DNA of 8,543 nucleotides from Candidatus Atribacteria bacterium (GCA_016934875.1 JAFGSC010000307.1:1-8543); one strand, 5' to 3'; positions 1-6,613 are shown, numbered from the stretch's first letter. A program made the numbers and translations. The notes: generated by a model from the letters alone, not told the origin.

Positions 1-650
1 AACAACATGTCGATGTCACCATCCTTATCTATATCTTCTAGATGCCATTTTACTGGTGCAGCACCTGCAAATTCGACTGTAGTTGGATCAATAGTGCTGG
101 AATCGAATGTCTCTGTAGTTAATACTGCTACAGGTACCACGCCTTTTGATTTTAAGTTGATGCTGTTGGGATAGCTTCCCGGTTTGATGTCTATCGAAAC
201 ATCAATTGGGAGTAATACGTCAAATCTTGTCCAATCGAAATCCCAGTCGCGTTCCCCGCCGAGACACAATCTAATCTCTACATACTCATTGGCCGTTAGT
301 GTTTCATTTACGATAGTATTGGCGACGACCCAAACTCCTGGATATATGAAATCACCTGATACTACAGGATGTGCAGTGCCAGATGTTAGTGCAACACCAT
401 CAGCGCGGTACTCAAAGAAAGCTCCACCAACATATCCCCCAACAAAATTTAGGTTGACGTACCCAACACCGGCTTCAACTAGCTCCACATATGGAGTAAG
501 CTTTCCCTCATACCCCGGAGTTAGTTTGTCTTTGTTCAATTGGTTCGTGCTAGGAAAGTCATAGGCAAATACAGCGGCAGGTATGATTAAAAATACAATT
601 AGACAAATTGCAACAAGCAAAACCAGATATCTTTTTGATGTTTTCTTCAT
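1..650 (-). CDS. Secreted protein with calcium-loop-like C-terminus (partial, runs off left edge)
   Basis: This gene is open from an ATG at 648-650 to the window edge, giving 216 residues with the C-terminus missing. A GGAGG ribosome site (659-663) lies 8 nt upstream, which fixes the start. Residues 1-29 form a Sec signal peptide: basic MKKTSKR, a hydrophobic stretch, then a VFA cleavage site before Tyr30. Residues 30-150 form a beta-rich domain that I do not recognise. Residues 153-216 match a module often seen in secreted proteins of environmental bacteria: IDIKPGSYPNSINL, then VVPVAVLTTETFD, then an acidic loop DIDKDGDID at 206-214 that resembles an EF-hand or dockerin calcium site. It is probably exported and cell-surface or extracellular. 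The exact role is unknown. No neighbour shares its transcript, because a terminator lies between it and the next minus-strand gene upstream. Confidence 0.85.
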   Translation of the reverse strand, partial: MKKTSKRYLVLLVAICLIVFLIIPAAVFAYDFPSTNQLNKDKLTPGYEGKLTPYVELVEAGVGYVNLNFVGGYVGGAFFEYRADGVALTSGTAHPVVSGDFIYPGVWVVANTIVNETLTANEYVEIRLCLGGERDWDFDWTRFDVLLPIDVSIDIKPGSYPNSINLKSKGVVPVAVLTTETFDSSTIDPTTVEFAGAAPVKWHLEDIDKDGDIDML

Positions 651-739
651 TACTTTTTCCTCCTTTTTTATTTAGTTGTCCTTTACCTATCTACCTCAGA
701 TAATTTTAGCTTTCCTTTTTAAAACTTCCCTTATAAAAA

Positions 740-767
740 TATAAAAACCGACCCCCTAGGCCGGTTT
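740..767 (-). terminator. Rho-independent terminator
   Basis: Read on the minus strand, AAACCGGCC (767-759) pairs with GGTCGGTTT (753-745) around a 5-nt loop, with one G-T wobble in the stem. A run of T residues and an AT-rich tail follow. The plus-strand reading has no T-tract. It would end minus-strand transcripts arriving from the CARDB gene or the scar region, and so insulate the left-edge gene. Confidence 0.65.
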
Positions 768-780
768 CACTATTGACTCT

Positions 781-812
781 ATACTGTCTAAGTGACCAAA
801 TCCAGACAGTAT
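781..812. repeat. Perfect 9-bp inverted repeat
   Basis: ATACTGTCT (781-789) and AGACAGTAT (804-812) are exact reverse complements around a 14-nt spacer. Neither strand has a T-tract, so it is not a standard terminator. It could be an operator or the end of a degraded mobile element; the sequence does not decide. Confidence 0.45.
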
Positions 813-893
813 TTCAACGTTGCCTAAGAATTCATAGTAAAGCTATCATATAGAATGATCGTTGTCAAGATTACAATAAATTACTTAAACTAA

Positions 894-1004
894 CTATTTT
901 TAAATATTTCTACTACAGATGATGCTACAAGAATTTGTCAGGCAGTAGGATGCTATGATGCCATCAAGAGCCATAAGAAGTTCAGTCCGATGGATGGATT
1001 GTAG
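894..1004 (+). pseudogene. Tyrosine recombinase C-terminal remnant (copy 1)
   Basis: The frame is open from just after a stop at 891-893 to a TAG at 1002-1004, with no start codon. It encodes NISTTDDATRICQAVG and then YDAIKSHKKFSPMDGL. The ending HKKFSPMDGL resembles the tail that follows the catalytic tyrosine in many phage-type integrases. The second copy at 3954-4025 encodes nearly the same peptide. Its differences are mostly synonymous (GCC/GCA, ATC/ATT) or conservative (F/Y, M/V), which is the signature of descent from a coding sequence. The catalytic domain is absent, so this is a scar and not a working gene. That it derives from the same integrase family as the truncated gene at 8078 is inference. 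Confidence 0.55.
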
Positions 1005-1030
1005 ACTTGTTTGTTCACCAAATGTGAAAA

Positions 1031-1068
1031 TTTTCTACGTGCTGCCTGCCCACAGGCAGCCGTGTCTC
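1031..1068. repeat. 38-nt hairpin repeat, copy 1
   Basis: This 38-nt block is repeated at 8408-8445 with two mismatches. Its core is a perfect 8-bp stem, GCTGCCTG/CAGGCAGC, with a CCCA loop. There is no T-tract beside it. It lies 26 nt after the stop of an integrase remnant here and inside a broken integrase in copy 2. It may be a REP- or MITE-like dispersed repeat or a recombination target. Confidence 0.7.
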
Positions 1069-1096
1069 AGCTATTTGCATGCGGGGTCAACCGGTC

Positions 1097-2149
1097 TTAT
1101 GGAAAGATATAGTCTATAGATAAAGAGTTGTTGTTTTCGTCGCTTTCGTCTATTTGATTTTTAATATCAGCTATTGCTGTGAGCCTGCCTGAAGAGCCAT
1201 GAGGATGTAAATCGTAATTTTCGAATTCCAGCGTAAAGAATTTCACAGTAACTTTTTCACCGGTGGGCACAGAGGTTACTGGAAGTAACGATTCGTCAGT
1301 CCCACCGACGGTAAATACCTTTAACTCAGAAGCAGCTGCGTGCGCCAGGCCTTTGTTATAAATAATGATATTATACCAGGCACTGGAATCGGTTTCCTGA
1401 ATTTCAGCTACAATCAAATCGGGTTTCAGAATAATTGGACCCAGTGTCATTTGTTGCATGCAGGTCCAGGTTACAGAGTAAGTATTATTGTCCTCGTTGC
1501 TTTCATCAATCATATTATTTTTATCAGCTTGCACAGATACAATGTCCTGATTATCGGTACATGAATAGGTGTAATCAAAACTTAGTATACTGGTGGCTGC
1601 AGGTGCGAGCGGTACTACAGAACTGTTTGCTTTGACCGTGCCATCAATAACTAATGTGGTGGTGCTGGGACCGGCAGGTGCATTACCGTGATTTGCTATT
1701 GTATAGCTAATGATACTTCCCGAGTTGCTCACGTCGGTAATAACCAGGTCAGGCAGAGATATTGGTGTGGGTGGGGTAGTTGATGGTGCTGGTACTGATG
1801 CTGGTGCAGGAGAAGTACCCGGCACAGCAGTTGTATTAGAGATTACTACTTCAGTTGTGGCATTAACTGATCTCCCTTGACCAGTTGCAGTCAAAGTGTA
1901 GACCGTAGTAACGGTCGGCGTCACTATTCTGCTTCCGGTTAATGCCACATTGCCTATGCCATTGTCTATAGAAATCGTTTCGGCTCCTGTTACATTCCAG
2001 CTTAGCATCGAATTACTCCCTGAATCGATGGCTGGCGGGTTTGAGTTAAAACTGTTGATGGATGGGGGGTTGACTGGTTTGGAGAAACACCCGCTGTTTA
2101 TACAGGCAAATGCCAGAATGACTGGTAATAAGGCGATGAGTTTTTTCAT
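1097..2149 (-). CDS. CARDB-domain lipoprotein with Ig-like domain
   Basis: This 350-residue exported protein has a lipoprotein-type signal: MKKLIALLPVILAFAC, then NSGC, with Cys21 the likely lipidated residue (the Asn at -3 is not ideal). An Ig-like domain follows at about 30-103, with the pattern LSWNVTGAETISIDNGIG and TTVYTLTA. A Pro/Thr/Ser-rich linker spans about 104-131. Two CARDB-type beta-sandwich domains lie at about 132-229 (LPDLVITDV to IDESNEDNN) and 242-350 (KPDLIVAEI to IDESDENNN). CARDB domains are adhesion-like modules, so a cell-surface binding role is likely; the ligand is unknown. An in-frame ATG at 2191 exists, but a promoter overlaps it, so I take the ATG at 2149. No clear Shine-Dalgarno precedes that start. 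The gene is monocistronic. Confidence 0.85.
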   Translation of the reverse strand: MKKLIALLPVILAFACINSGCFSKPVNPPSINSFNSNPPAIDSGSNSMLSWNVTGAETISIDNGIGNVALTGSRIVTPTVTTVYTLTATGQGRSVNATTEVVISNTTAVPGTSPAPASVPAPSTTPPTPISLPDLVITDVSNSGSIISYTIANHGNAPAGPSTTTLVIDGTVKANSSVVPLAPAATSILSFDYTYSCTDNQDIVSVQADKNNMIDESNEDNNTYSVTWTCMQQMTLGPIILKPDLIVAEIQETDSSAWYNIIIYNKGLAHAAASELKVFTVGGTDESLLPVTSVPTGEKVTVKFFTLEFENYDLHPHGSSGRLTAIADIKNQIDESDENNNSLSIDYIFP

Positions 2150-2181
2150 AATATCGACTACAGAAATGAGTAAATTGGCGC

Positions 2182-2210
2182 AATTTATCATAAACCATAA
2201 ACCCTGTCAA
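2182..2210 (-). promoter_or_regulatory. Sigma-70-type promoter of the CARDB gene
   Basis: On the minus strand a perfect TTGACA (2210-2205) is followed by a 17-bp spacer and TAAATT (2187-2182), four of six bases matching the -10 consensus. Transcription would begin near 2175, downstream of the upstream ATG at 2191. This supports translation from 2149. Confidence 0.55.
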
Positions 2211-2432
2211 TAGTCTTACAATCAAATAAATTCATGAACATGAAAATTTTGCCCATTTCATTTTCAAGAGGGATAACCGGTATTTTTAACCCCAAATTGC
2301 ACTTGTATTTTTATTACTTCTCAAGTTAGTCGTAAAATCAAAATGGCTAATTCTTAAATATTATATTATACCTGCCGAATAATATTTATCGGGATATATG
2401 TTAACCCGTAAAAAGTATAGATTAAAAGTACC

Positions 2433-2476
2433 CTCATAAGCCCCCGGTCGGTGGTTCAAATCCACCCGCTGTCACC
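2433..2476 (+). repeat. tRNA-Met(CAT) 3'-half fragment 1 (attachment-site scar)
   Basis: The fragment reads as the 3' half of a tRNA. It has anticodon loop CTCATAA (2433-2439, anticodon CAT), the 3' anticodon-stem strand GCCCC, a 5-nt variable loop, T-arm GGTGG/TTCAAAT/CCACC (2450-2466), acceptor strand CGCTGTC, discriminator A, and CC. There is no 5' half: the bases before it do not supply GGGGC or a D-arm. Starting inside the anticodon loop is a known signature of tyrosine-integrase attachment sites. CAT could also be tRNA-Ile2, but Met is more likely. It lies 7 nt from the stop codon of the adjacent methyltransferase gene. Confidence 0.8.
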
Positions 2477-2483
2477 TCTTCTT

Positions 2484-3068
2484 TTACTTTAATTTTCCTG
2501 ATTTTGGTATCCCGATCCATCGTGTGGTTTTATTCATATATTCTCGGTAAGCATCACCATATTTTTCAAGACAGAAGCGCTCTTCTGCAGGCATAAGTTT
2601 GAACGATGCAATTGTACGCAGGACAGTAAATAATAAAAAAATCCATGAAGCTGAAGCAATGCCTACTCCGATAAACAATAATGTCTGAGTGATATAGACA
2701 GGGTGCCTTGAATAACGATATAGCCCCTGATTGAGCGGCTCACCAAGCGGGGTAGTTGTAAAGTTGAAAAAGGATATCGTGAACAGAATTAATCCTATCA
2801 GGCAAATTGGTAAACCTATATAAAACCATGAGGTCCCTAACTTCAATGGTAGGAAAATAGAATATAAAAACATGAGTATAAAGCTGTTTTGGTAAAAAGA
2901 AACGATTCTCTTTTCAGTATTACTATAAAGGTGCTTCGGAGCTTCAACATCGCTTTTTTGCAGTGCAGCTTTACTTATTAGCCTCATTGCAGGCAGAGTT
3001 AGAATATAATAAAGCATGAAAATCCATACATTCCAGACACCAATTTCAAATACTGGTACAAGGGACAT
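2484..3068 (-). CDS. ICMT/PEMT-family membrane methyltransferase 1
   Basis: This 194-residue integral membrane protein has about four to five hydrophobic segments (roughly 12-30, 60-78, 82-104, 125-155). It carries the family's SAM-binding signature: GLYRYSRHPVY with RHP at 121-123, then the C-terminal Glu pair and AEERFCLEKYGDAYREYM (161-178). This is the isoprenylcysteine carboxyl methyltransferase / phospholipid methyltransferase fold, which moves a methyl group from SAM to a lipid-borne or other membrane substrate; the bacterial substrate cannot be read from sequence. GGAGG (3075-3079), 6 nt before the ATG, fixes the start. It follows a close paralog by 66 nt and is probably co-transcribed with it. 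The shared N-terminus (MSL-P-FEIGVWN-W) and YSIFLPLKLGT segment point to tandem duplication. Confidence 0.85.
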   Translation of the reverse strand: MSLVPVFEIGVWNVWIFMLYYILTLPAMRLISKAALQKSDVEAPKHLYSNTEKRIVSFYQNSFILMFLYSIFLPLKLGTSWFYIGLPICLIGLILFTISFFNFTTTPLGEPLNQGLYRYSRHPVYITQTLLFIGVGIASASWIFLLFTVLRTIASFKLMPAEERFCLEKYGDAYREYMNKTTRWIGIPKSGKLK

Positions 3069-3134
3069 AGCTCACCTCCATCCAATTAACATCTTGCGAT
3101 TTTAACACCACCACTGTTATTTATGTCCATTTTA

Positions 3135-3710
3135 CTATTTGGGAATGCCCATCCATCGAGGAGTCCTCTTCATATATTCGCGATAGACGTCACCGTACTG
3201 GTCGATAAGGAAATGTTCTTCGGTAGGTACCACGACGATGAAGAAAGTAATCCAGAGGAGAGCACATAGTAAAACAACCCATGACGCACACGCTATACCT
3301 GTGCCCAGATACATTAGAAAGCCGCCAAGATATATAGGATGTCTGGTAATCCGGTATACCCCTCCGGTAACCGGCCTATCACCCGGAGTACCAGCGATGA
3401 TAATGATGGTGGTGGTGTAAATGAGTACGGAAAGGGCAAATATTGGAAGGCCTGCATACAACCACGCTGTACCTAACTTGAGCGGCAGGAAGATGGAATA
3501 GATAAAGACAAGAGGCATAATTACCATATGAGTAGAATATGCCAGTATTTTTTCGTGCTTGACAAACGGTACGAACTTATTCATTCTGTTCATGCTAAGT
3601 TTTGCCTCTTTGCTCATCAGGAAGTCAGGAACAATCATGACCAGAAGGAAAAAGACCTGAAGTATCCAGGCATTCCACACGCCAATTTCAAATGCCGGTA
3701 TAAGCGACAT
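3135..3710 (-). CDS. ICMT/PEMT-family membrane methyltransferase 2
   Basis: This 191-residue paralog of the next gene downstream has the same fold: hydrophobic segments at about 12-30, 60-78, 83-105 and 128-162, the motif GVYRITRHPIY (RHP at 123-125), and TEEHFLIDQYGDVYREYM (163-180). It is predicted to be a SAM-dependent methyltransferase in the membrane, substrate unknown. An ATG at 3728 is also in frame. I choose 3710 because the protein then begins MSLIPAFEIGVWNAW, matching its paralog, and because a GGGGTGAG ribosome site sits just before it in the same relative position. The start lies 43 nt from a tRNA fragment. It is the first gene of the pair. Confidence 0.85.
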   Translation of the reverse strand: MSLIPAFEIGVWNAWILQVFFLLVMIVPDFLMSKEAKLSMNRMNKFVPFVKHEKILAYSTHMVIMPLVFIYSIFLPLKLGTAWLYAGLPIFALSVLIYTTTIIIIAGTPGDRPVTGGVYRITRHPIYLGGFLMYLGTGIACASWVVLLCALLWITFFIVVVPTEEHFLIDQYGDVYREYMKRTPRWMGIPK

Positions 3711-3753
3711 TTCCTCACCCCAATACAATGATACTACGATTTACTACTTAAAG

Positions 3754-3793
3754 TAAGCCCCCGGTCGGTGGTTCAAATCCACCCGCTATCACC
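3754..3793 (+). repeat. tRNA-Met 3' fragment 2 (attachment-site scar)
   Basis: These 40 nt are identical to 2437-2476 except for one base (CGCTATC instead of CGCTGTC in the acceptor strand). The match begins at TAAGCCCCC, in the 3' side of the anticodon loop, and runs through the T-arm to ACC, here followed by the A that completes CCA. The upstream tRNA half is absent. With fragment 1 it forms direct repeats that bracket the two methyltransferase genes (1317-bp spacing). Confidence 0.85.
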
Positions 3794-3868
3794 ATTTCTT
3801 ATTATAATCCTCTCTACCATCCACTTTAATTGCTGATAATCAATTTTTAAAAGCATATATTCTTATTA

Positions 3869-3906
3869 GGTCATCACGAGGAGCTATTAGCGACGTGGTG
3901 GTCTCG
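3869..3906 (+). repeat. REP-like intergenic repeat
   Basis: The stretch GTCATCACGAGGAGC, then TAGCGACGTGG and TCTCG, matches a degenerate form of a widespread intergenic palindromic repeat (consensus near GTCATTGCGAGGAGC ... GCAATCTCG). Partial pairing of ACGAG with CTCGT remains. I identify it from memory of the pattern; only one copy is in the window. Confidence 0.45.
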
Positions 3907-3953
3907 TTAAGGACTTATTGGAATAATATCAACGGGTATTGTCAGGGTATTAT

Positions 3954-4025
3954 CAGGCAGTAGGATGCTATGATGCAATTGAGAGCCATAAGAAATATAG
4001 TCCGGTGGATAATATAGAAGTCTAG
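3954..4025 (+). pseudogene. Tyrosine recombinase C-terminal remnant (copy 2)
   Basis: The frame encodes QAVG, then YDAIESHKKYSPVDNIEV, then TAG (4023-4025). It is homologous to the remnant at 939-1004. DNA similarity begins abruptly at TCAGGCAG; upstream of it the two copies are unrelated and the frame soon reaches a stop at 3924-3926. It begins 160 nt after tRNA fragment 2. Only the last 24 residues of an integrase survive, with the catalytic residues gone. Confidence 0.55.
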
Positions 4026-4068
4026 GCGAATAAATTATGGATTTGTTTGGTTTATCATTAAGGTTAAT

Positions 4069-4767
4069 TCAATGAGTATTTGCTATCGGAAGTTGATCAG
4101 CTTTTTGATGTTCAATCAATATTTGCTTCTTAAAAAAATCTTTTAATTGTTTTCTCATCGAACGGGGCACTTTGCATCGAGAAGTACGGAGAAAACGCCA
4201 ATAGAATGGATCATTGTGGGCAGAATCAAAGAAAGGCATATATATTATTATTAGACTTAGATTAGCCCACTTGTTTATTAAGCTTTTTCCTTTTATGTAA
4301 CCCTTACACAAATATATTCCTTTATAGAAAGCTGATTTACTTATCTCATCACGGTCACTATGTATAATTAGAATATTAACTTCATTACTTATCAATTGTT
4401 GAAGCTTATTCCATATTGCCCAAGATACCATTTTTTTACTTGAAGCATTTGAATCATATTCCGACCGTAGATGTTTGACTTCAATAAAGGCTTTCTTTAT
4501 GCCAAAACATATTAGTAAATCCGGACCTTCATCACCGCAGGGTTCATAGGTTACTGGAATACAACTTTTAGCAAATTTAGATGCATATGTGCCTTCCAAC
4601 CAATGATCGCGGAATACGTCCTGATCTGGTGATTTCAATAGGCGTTTTTGAAATCGATCTATTCCTTGGATGCCAAGTTTCTCCCATCCATAATAATGCA
4701 TAGATATTTCACAGGCATTTAATCCTAAGTTTCGAGCTTTTTGATATATAGCTTTATTGATATCCAT
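4069..4767 (-). CDS. Putative PD-(D/E)XK nuclease
   Basis: This 232-residue soluble protein matches no named family I know, but its centre reads as a PD-(D/E)XK nuclease core. An acidic helix residue Glu58 (HWLEGTYASKFAKS) is followed by a short strand, PVTYEP, then GPDLLICFG with Asp83, then KKAFIEVKH with Glu96 and Lys98. The spacing between PD and ExK (about 13 residues) is normal for the fold, which cuts DNA with metal ions. The flanking N-terminal (1-50) and basic C-terminal (190-232) parts may select the target. The start is 7 nt after the stop of the TPR gene, with only a weak GAGAAGA upstream, so translation is probably coupled. Together they make a two-gene operon. A role in defence is inference from this pairing and the islet context. 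Confidence 0.7.
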   Translation of the reverse strand: MDINKAIYQKARNLGLNACEISMHYYGWEKLGIQGIDRFQKRLLKSPDQDVFRDHWLEGTYASKFAKSCIPVTYEPCGDEGPDLLICFGIKKAFIEVKHLRSEYDSNASSKKMVSWAIWNKLQQLISNEVNILIIHSDRDEISKSAFYKGIYLCKGYIKGKSLINKWANLSLIIIYMPFFDSAHNDPFYWRFLRTSRCKVPRSMRKQLKDFFKKQILIEHQKADQLPIANTH

Positions 4768-4774
4768 GGCTTAA

Positions 4775-5776
4775 TTAACTTTTCTTCTCTTGATGCAATA
4801 TTGCTAGAGCATGCTGCCTGTTAATTCTAGCTGTCGCATAATCAGGTTTGCACTTCAAAGCTTTATCATATGTTTTAATAGCCTCTTTATAACGTTCCAG
4901 CCTCGCATACGCATTTCCCTTATTGTTCCAGGCTAGCTCATAATCAGACTTATATTTTAGTGCTTTGTTATAAGACTCAATAGCTAATTCATACATTCCT
5001 AATTTGGCAAGAATGATTCCCTTGTTATTCCAAGTTTCTTCACTGTTTGGTTTGAGCCGTAGTGCAAAATCGTACGCTTCATTGGCTTCTTTATATTTGC
5101 CCAATTCAGCAAGGTCAACACCTTTATTGTTCCATGCCTTCTCAAAATCAGGTTTCATTTTTAATTGTTGATCATAGGCTTCAATTGCTTCTTCATAACG
5201 ACCTAGCCTATCCAAAGCAGTTCCTTTGTTGTACCACGCATCCATATAGTCATCTTTTATCTCCAATACTTTATCATAGGCTTCAATTGCTTCTTCATAA
5301 CGACCCATATCAGCAAGTGCAAGTCCCATGTTATACGATGCATCAATATAGTCATTATTTATCTTTAATGCAGCCTGATAAGCCTCTATTGCCTCTTTAT
5401 ATCGACCTAAAACATCAAGAGCAATTCCCTTGTTGTACCAGATATTCTCTGATTCAGGATGGATTGAGAGTGCTTCATCATAAGCTAGTATTGCTTCTTC
5501 ATATTGTCCCAAGTTATCGAAAGCGATTCCTTTATTGAACCAAGCACTATAAAACCGGGGATTATTTTCCAAAGCCATGTCGTAAGCATAAATTGCTTCT
5601 TTATATTTTCCTAATGCTTCAAGAGCGATTGCTTTGTTAAACCAGACTTTTTCAACATAAGGATTAATTTTTATTGCCTCGTCAAATGACCTTATTGCTT
5701 GTTTATATTTGCCAGAGTCAACAAGGTCTACACCGTTTTCAAATAGTTTAATGAAAATTTCATAGTTTCCGTCCAT
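4775..5776 (-). CDS. Nine-repeat TPR protein
   Basis: This 333-residue protein is built almost entirely of about nine consecutive 34-residue TPR units, each like YEEAIEAYDKALKxxPDYxxAWxNKGxALxxLGR. The units are so alike that a 102-nt periodicity shows in the DNA. There is no signal peptide or membrane segment, so it is cytosolic, and TPR stacks bind protein partners. I chose the ATG at 5776 because AAGGGGG (5782-5788) sits 5 nt upstream of it; an in-frame ATG at 5794 would place that ribosome site inside the gene. A TATAAT lies at 5824-5819 (minus), without a good -35. It is the first gene of an operon with the nuclease-like gene and probably acts as its sensor, scaffold or regulator (inference). 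Confidence 0.9.
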   Translation of the reverse strand: MDGNYEIFIKLFENGVDLVDSGKYKQAIRSFDEAIKINPYVEKVWFNKAIALEALGKYKEAIYAYDMALENNPRFYSAWFNKGIAFDNLGQYEEAILAYDEALSIHPESENIWYNKGIALDVLGRYKEAIEAYQAALKINNDYIDASYNMGLALADMGRYEEAIEAYDKVLEIKDDYMDAWYNKGTALDRLGRYEEAIEAYDQQLKMKPDFEKAWNNKGVDLAELGKYKEANEAYDFALRLKPNSEETWNNKGIILAKLGMYELAIESYNKALKYKSDYELAWNNKGNAYARLERYKEAIKTYDKALKCKPDYATARINRQHALAILHQEKKS

Positions 5777-5875
5777 CCATGCCCCCTTACACATATGTTG
5801 CTTATAGCGAAAATGAGTATTATAAACAATAAATCATTGTTCTTTTTGTTTTTTAATCTGCGATTTACATTTTAA

Positions 5876-6032
5876 CACTCCATATTTCGCAATGGAATAC
5901 CTTATGCGTAGTTAACAGCAACATCTTTCAGGAAGTAATTTTTAGCTATAAATTAAGTCCTGCAAAGCTATTGACCTTCCCCTGATTCTCAGGTAGTCTC
6001 TCGCGCAATCTAGACCAAAAGAAGGAGAAGTT
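5876..6032 (+). repeat. Orphan integrase leader (direct repeat copy A)
   Basis: This 157-nt block is repeated in the same orientation at 7920-8075, where it is the 5' leader of the integrase gene. Both carry TTGACC, then TAGTCT 17 nt later, and the ribosome site AAGGAG near the end. Here the similarity stops 2-3 nt before the position of the integrase ATG and no integrase follows; a tRNA-end-like sequence and a methyltransferase gene follow instead. It is a scar of a lost or moved integrase. Confidence 0.8.
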
Positions 6033-6033
6033 A

Positions 6034-6050
6034 AAATCCAGCCGCCGCCA
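6034..6050 (+). repeat. Degenerate tRNA 3'-end candidate
   Basis: AAATCCAGCCGCCGCCA matches the T-loop-to-acceptor end of tRNA fragment 3 (6629-6645) at 14 of 17 positions. It begins exactly where the orphan integrase leader ends and lies 22 nt from the stop of methyltransferase 3, mirroring the position of fragment 1 beside methyltransferase 1. It is short and GC-rich, so chance is possible. Confidence 0.35.
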
Positions 6051-6072
6051 TTTTTAAGCACTTGTATATTTT

Positions 6073-6597
6073 CTACACGATAAATGGAATAAACCTCTTA
6101 GTAAAATTCATATAATGAGTGTATTCATCGCCAAATCTCTGTAAGTTCTCTTTTTCCTCCACTATTGCCGTAACTACTAAAAATATTGTAGCCGCTATTG
6201 CCAGTCCTGCCGGCAGTAACGATATGTCCTTCAGAAAGCTGCCCCATGCTAGAAGGATTAGTGAACTGTAGAGCGGGTGTCTAATGCATTTATATATACC
6301 AGTCTTTACCAATATCGATGTTTCTTCTATTTCCTTCTCCGGTTTGCCAATTTTGTGCAAAAGATAGAACCCTTGTGTTGCTATGACAATAGAGACAAGT
6401 AATAAAATCCAGGAGATAATCTGAATCACTGAAAAGGGATTGGTGAACCAGTTCACTGAGTTTACAATGATTAAAGCTAGAATTGATTCAAATGCAAAGA
6501 ATCTATAGAAGCCATGTACCTTTCGGTTTTTAAGTGATTTCCTGGACCAAATAATGAGAAAAATGGACAAGATAAGAAAGATGGTTAACCTGACCAT
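6073..6597 (-). CDS. ICMT/PEMT-family membrane methyltransferase 3
   Basis: This 174-residue membrane protein has hydrophobic segments at about 3-17, 33-50, 57-80, 109-121 and 127-147. The family motif is GIYKCIRHPLY (RHP at 106-108), followed by VEEKENLQRFGDEYTHYM (146-163). It belongs to the same SAM-dependent methyltransferase fold as the two genes at 2484-3710 but is clearly divergent: it lacks their MSL-P-FEIGVWN start and RW-GIPK end. The substrate is unknown. No Shine-Dalgarno precedes the ATG at 6597 and no other good start is available. A perfect TATAAT lies only 10 nt upstream, so the message may be leaderless. It sits between the degenerate tRNA end and tRNA fragment 3. Confidence 0.85.
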   Translation of the reverse strand: MVRLTIFLILSIFLIIWSRKSLKNRKVHGFYRFFAFESILALIIVNSVNWFTNPFSVIQIISWILLLVSIVIATQGFYLLHKIGKPEKEIEETSILVKTGIYKCIRHPLYSSLILLAWGSFLKDISLLPAGLAIAATIFLVVTAIVEEKENLQRFGDEYTHYMNFTKRFIPFIV

Positions 6598-6607
6598 AAT
6601 AATGCGA

Positions 6608-6613
6608 ATTATA
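6608..6613 (-). promoter_or_regulatory. TATAAT -10 box before methyltransferase 3
   Basis: A perfect TATAAT on the minus strand predicts a transcription start near 6601, about 4 nt before the ATG at 6597. Any -35 contact would fall inside tRNA fragment 3, where I see no good hexamer. If real, the transcript is almost leaderless. Confidence 0.35.

Larger units (their letters stand above)
651..1096. other. Gene-free stretch with terminator, inverted repeat, integrase remnant and hairpin repeat
   Basis: This 446-base stretch has no intact gene. It contains the ribosome site of the left gene, a minus-strand terminator, a 9-bp inverted repeat, an integrase C-terminal remnant and a 38-nt hairpin repeat, each listed separately. 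The part at 813-893 is AT-rich and shows nothing I can name. The mix suggests an old insertion scar. Confidence 0.6.

Noticed and set aside
184..564. Plus-strand 126-residue frame
   Set aside because: It is the shadow of the minus-strand secreted protein, which has a signal peptide, a GGAGG site and recognisable domains.
1031..1068. Hairpin as a terminator of the CARDB gene
   Set aside because: The stem is strong but no T-tract follows on either strand, and the repeat recurs in a position where it ends no gene.
1340..1635. Plus-strand frames of 74 and 66 residues
   Set aside because: They are shadows inside the CARDB lipoprotein gene, with no ribosome site or recognisable motif.
2379..2399. 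Partial palindrome CCGAATAATATTTATCGG
   Set aside because: Only four outer pairs and two inner pairs form, with mismatches between; AT-rich DNA gives this readily by chance.
2433..2476. A functional tRNA gene
   Set aside because: Only the 3' half is present; no D-arm, 5' acceptor strand or 5' anticodon stem can be found upstream of any of the fragments.
5062..5538. Plus-strand 158-residue frame
   Set aside because: It lies wholly within the TPR gene and its repetitive peptide merely reflects the 102-nt TPR periodicity read on the wrong strand.
4775..5776. Regular 102-nt DNA repeats resembling an array
   Set aside because: They encode consecutive TPR units in one open frame; repeat and spacer lengths do not fit CRISPR.
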